Below are positions 62,065-64,000 of a stretch of 64,000 nt of DNA, piece after piece. This DNA is from Pseudomonas sp. Irchel s3b2. GTDB taxonomy: Bacteria; Pseudomonadota; Gammaproteobacteria; Pseudomonadales; Pseudomonadaceae. The first letter of the stretch is position 1; each line of letters opens with the position of its first letter. The stretch lies in contig NZ_FYEB01000008.1 of assembly GCF_900187445.1 (NCBI RefSeq), forward strand, positions 162,336 to 226,335, in the 5' to 3' direction. Both the position numbers and the translations under genes were made by a program. The notes under the pieces were generated by a model. The model was not told where the DNA came from. It saw only the letters and a list, made by a program, of their open reading frames with translations, and made no database searches.

Positions 62065-62856
62065 ATGTTGCCTTTCAAGTGTGCTCCCTGGCTGGCCCGC
62101 AACACCTCAATTGCCGTGTTGACCGCAGGGCTGATGGGTTGCAGTAGCCAGCCGCCGTCCACCACCGACGTAGCCTGCGCCGATATTGCCTATTCGGTGT
62201 ACGACCCGGCGGAACCGTTCAATCGCGGAGTCTTCGCTTTCAATCAGACGGTCGACGACTACGCTCTGGCGCCGGTTGCTCGCGGCTATCGCTACTTGCC
62301 GGACTTTTTCCAGACCGGTGTGCATAACTTTGTGGCGAACTTTGGCGAGCCGAAGGTCTTTATCAATGACCTGCTGCAAGGTAATCCGATGCGCTCGGCC
62401 AATACCCTGGGGCGTTTCGTGCTCAATACCACGGTCGGGGTGGTGGGCTTGATTGACGTCTCCGGCATGGCCGGTATCCCGCGACACGATGCGGACTTCG
62501 GTCAGACCTTCGGCGTGTGGGGCATCGGCAACGGTCCGATCATCGAGCTGCCATTGCTCGGGACCTCCAACAGTCGCGACGCCGCCGGCCGCGTGCTCGG
62601 CTTTGTGGTTGATCCGTTCGGCAGCAATAGCGATACCGTGGACACGCTGTCCACTATCAGCACTGTCGGTGGCATTGTCGATGGTCGGGCAGAAGCCTTA
62701 CCACTGACCGACAGCCTGCAAAAACTGCCGGACTATTACCGCGCGTTGCGTAATGTGGTGGCCGAGCATCGTGCTGCTTACGTGACCGATGGCAAACAAG
62801 GCTCGCCAGAGAACACAACTCCTAAATGCAAAGGAGAACCGGCCGATGGGTTCTGA
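62065..62856 (+). CDS. mlaA: MlaA-family outer-membrane lipoprotein (VacJ)
   Basis: 263 residues. A signal peptide ends in the lipobox LMGC (C26). The MlaA domain is plain: YDPAEPFNRGVFAFNQTVDDYALAPVARGYR, then NLGEPKVFINDLLQGN-like and RFVLNTTVGVVGLIDV. It removes misplaced phospholipids from the outer leaflet of the outer membrane together with porins and MlaC. The other mla genes are not nearby, as is common in Pseudomonas, which often has more than one mlaA copy. Confidence 0.93.
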   Translation: MLPFKCAPWLARNTSIAVLTAGLMGCSSQPPSTTDVACADIAYSVYDPAEPFNRGVFAFNQTVDDYALAPVARGYRYLPDFFQTGVHNFVANFGEPKVFINDLLQGNPMRSANTLGRFVLNTTVGVVGLIDVSGMAGIPRHDADFGQTFGVWGIGNGPIIELPLLGTSNSRDAAGRVLGFVVDPFGSNSDTVDTLSTISTVGGIVDGRAEALPLTDSLQKLPDYYRALRNVVAEHRAAYVTDGKQGSPENTTPKCKGEPADGF

Positions 62857-63115
62857 AAACAATAGCCTGACTCTGCAGCAACGAGTGATACGGGACGACT
62901 CGGCCAATCGGCATCTGCACTGTCGGGAAATCACTCTGCGCCTGTCACCGGACTGTCGCCAATTGGTGCTCACCCGTTACGCCGAACACTACGGCCCGGC
63001 GCTGGTACGCTGGATAGAGCGCAGCCATACGGTGTCGGTGGCCGAGCTGTTTCGTTGGCTCGTGGCTAATGGTGAGGCGGGGGTCATGAGAGCGAGTAGC
63101 CAGTCGCAGCCTTGA
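62846..63115 (+). CDS. Small uncharacterised protein downstream of mlaA
   Basis: 89 residues from ATG at 62846, with AAGGAG at 62831-62836, so the RBS lies inside mlaA and the genes overlap by 11 bases. The protein appears soluble (HLHCREITLRLSPDCRQLVLTRYAEHYGPALVRWIERSHTVSVAELFRWLV) with no recognised family. The overlap suggests co-translation with mlaA. Confidence 0.6.
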   Translation: MGSENNSLTLQQRVIRDDSANRHLHCREITLRLSPDCRQLVLTRYAEHYGPALVRWIERSHTVSVAELFRWLVANGEAGVMRASSQSQP

Positions 63116-63232
63116 TTTCAGATGATGATACGAAGGATGGAAGTCTTCCGGTCATCATCCCACCCGAAGCCTACAGCGAAATCGAGACAAATCTGTTTCC
63201 CCTCGCACAGTGGCTGCAGCCCTTACCAGCAA

Positions 63233-63586
63233 TCACGCTCGCACATAGACCCAGGCGCTGATGCCGGACTTGAGGGTCACACTGACGCGTTTGTAGTCCG
63301 CCACCTCGTATTTGTCGGCCAAGACCAGCTCTTGGGCCGTAATCTCGAAAACAGTGCCGGCGATCTCGTCCGACAGGTCGCCACTCTCCTGCACGATGGG
63401 GTGATGGGTTTTCCCACTAGCGGCCAGCACCGCCGGATCGGTTATCTCGACCAGGTTCTGCTTATAGCCTGGCAGGTTGTCAGGGAGCCCTTTCAACTTG
63501 CACCCGAAAGTGGACAGCTGGACTGCCTGATCCTGCAAGGTGCCGTAGGAGAACAGCAGAACCGGTTGCTCTGGTTGGTTTGGCAT
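63233..63586 (-). CDS. Gamma-glutamylcyclotransferase-like (AIG2 family) protein
   Basis: 117 residues from ATG at 63586, which has GAGGAAA upstream; the longer frame to 63859 is not supported. The start of the fold is clear: LLFSYGTLQ, the phosphate/substrate loop of the GGCT-like family, with IAGTVFEITAQELVLADKYEV later. Such enzymes cyclise or cleave gamma-glutamyl amines and peptides. The exact substrate is unknown. It is transcribed toward the mlaA operon end. Confidence 0.85.
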   Translation of the reverse strand: MPNQPEQPVLLFSYGTLQDQAVQLSTFGCKLKGLPDNLPGYKQNLVEITDPAVLAASGKTHHPIVQESGDLSDEIAGTVFEITAQELVLADKYEVADYKRVSVTLKSGISAWVYVRA

Positions 63587-63858
63587 GAGATTTCCTCGAT
63601 CAGATAAGCAAGTCTTCGTAGCACGCTCCATAAGGGCGCTCCGGGTGGGCGATCTGGATTCTTTAAATCCATAGGCCGGCGCCGCTGCACAGGCAATCAT
63701 TTCCGGGTGAAGACCCGTGGTGAGAGTTACCCCTGCATCACCTTCGTGCCCTTGCCAAGCTGCCCCCATGTCGATGAAAAAATGCTCATCGACATGACAC
63801 CTGAGCGAGACTGTGAGCGGTCCGATGATGCTGTAGGAACTTTCCTGCGGACAAAACA

Positions 63859-63891
63859 AAACCCCTACCTGCTTACGCAGATAGGGGTTTC
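63859..63891 (-). terminator. rRNA operon terminator
   Basis: AAACCCCTA and TAGGGGTTT form a stem with CTGC/GCAG inside; on the minus strand it ends in TTTTGTTTTGT, just past the 5S rRNA 3' end. Confidence 0.9.
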
Positions 63892-63901
63892 GGAATTTAA
63901 T

Positions 63902-64000
63902 CTTGACGATGACCTACTCTCACATGGGGAAACCCCACACTACCATCGGCGATGCATCGTTTCACTGCTGAGTTCGGGATGGGATCAGGTGGTTCCAATG
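63902..64000 (-). rRNA. rrf: 5S ribosomal RNA (3' part)
   Basis: The minus strand reads CATTGGAACCACCTGATCCC at the window edge and continues through the characteristic GAACTCAGCAGTGAAACGATG and GGTAGTGTGGGG segments to a 3' end in GTCATCGTCAAG. The 5' ~20 nt and the 23S and 16S genes lie beyond the right edge. Confidence 0.95.

Overview
This window is chromosomal DNA from a Pseudomonas of the fluorescens lineage. That call is inferred from the complete wspABCDEFR operon, the hom-thrC-dsbC-xerD order, the queA-tgt-yajC-secDF block, a Pseudomonas-only DUF3509 protein and dense Pseudomonas REP palindromes (core GTAGGAGCGAGGCTTGCCCG). No species name can be read from the sequence.

Layout. 1-4.6 kb: the end of an OmpA-type gene, a lipoprotein hydrolase, a QEGLA/DUF1704 protein, a lipoprotein and a TetR regulator. 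4.6-7.4 kb: the prfB-lysS pair, with prfB carrying the classical +1 programmed frameshift. 7.4-15.9 kb: the seven-gene Wsp surface-sensing/c-di-GMP pathway on the minus strand. 16-23 kb: a DUF533 protein, then a polyamine-type ABC transporter (ydcSTUV-like) with a gamma-aminobutyraldehyde dehydrogenase (ydcW-like). 23-31 kb: a RelE/ParE toxin-antitoxin pair, opgD, a xenA-type ene-reductase, recJ, yaeQ and a class III CoA-transferase. 31-44.3 kb: a DUF3509 protein, a BvgS-like sensor that ends before any kinase domain, thrC, hom, dsbC, xerD, a glycine-zipper protein, secF, secD, yajC, tgt and queA, ending at tRNA-Leu(CAA).

44.5-53.5 kb is the accessory part: a 9 kb integrative element inserted into the 3' end of tRNA-Leu. 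It has a P4-type tyrosine integrase next to the tRNA, 23-nt att repeats at both ends, about 1.4 kb of decayed mobile DNA (an integrase fragment abutting an IS66-type fragment), and a tight cargo operon. The first three cargo genes read as a type II Zorya phage-defence system: zorA (MotA-like motor with a long cytoplasmic tail), zorB (MotB/OmpA-like) and zorE (HNH nuclease). A fourth gene on the same strand, 62 bp later, encodes a RelE-like domain fused to a UvrD-type SF1 helicase. It is not part of the canonical zorABE set and is the best candidate here for an undescribed component.

53.6-64 kb returns to core genome: a small conserved protein with a decayed duplicate of its 3' end, an unlisted 53-residue membrane protein, an NAD-dependent molybdenum formate dehydrogenase operon (fdsG-B-A-D, with no fdsC between A and D), a two-component system, mlaA, a gamma-glutamylcyclotransferase-like protein, and the 3' end of a 5S rRNA with its terminator on the minus strand.

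Three palindrome families fill many intergenic gaps: REP pairs, a 'GTTCCCACGC' family present three times, and one palindrome apparently inserted inside another. No CRISPR array was seen.
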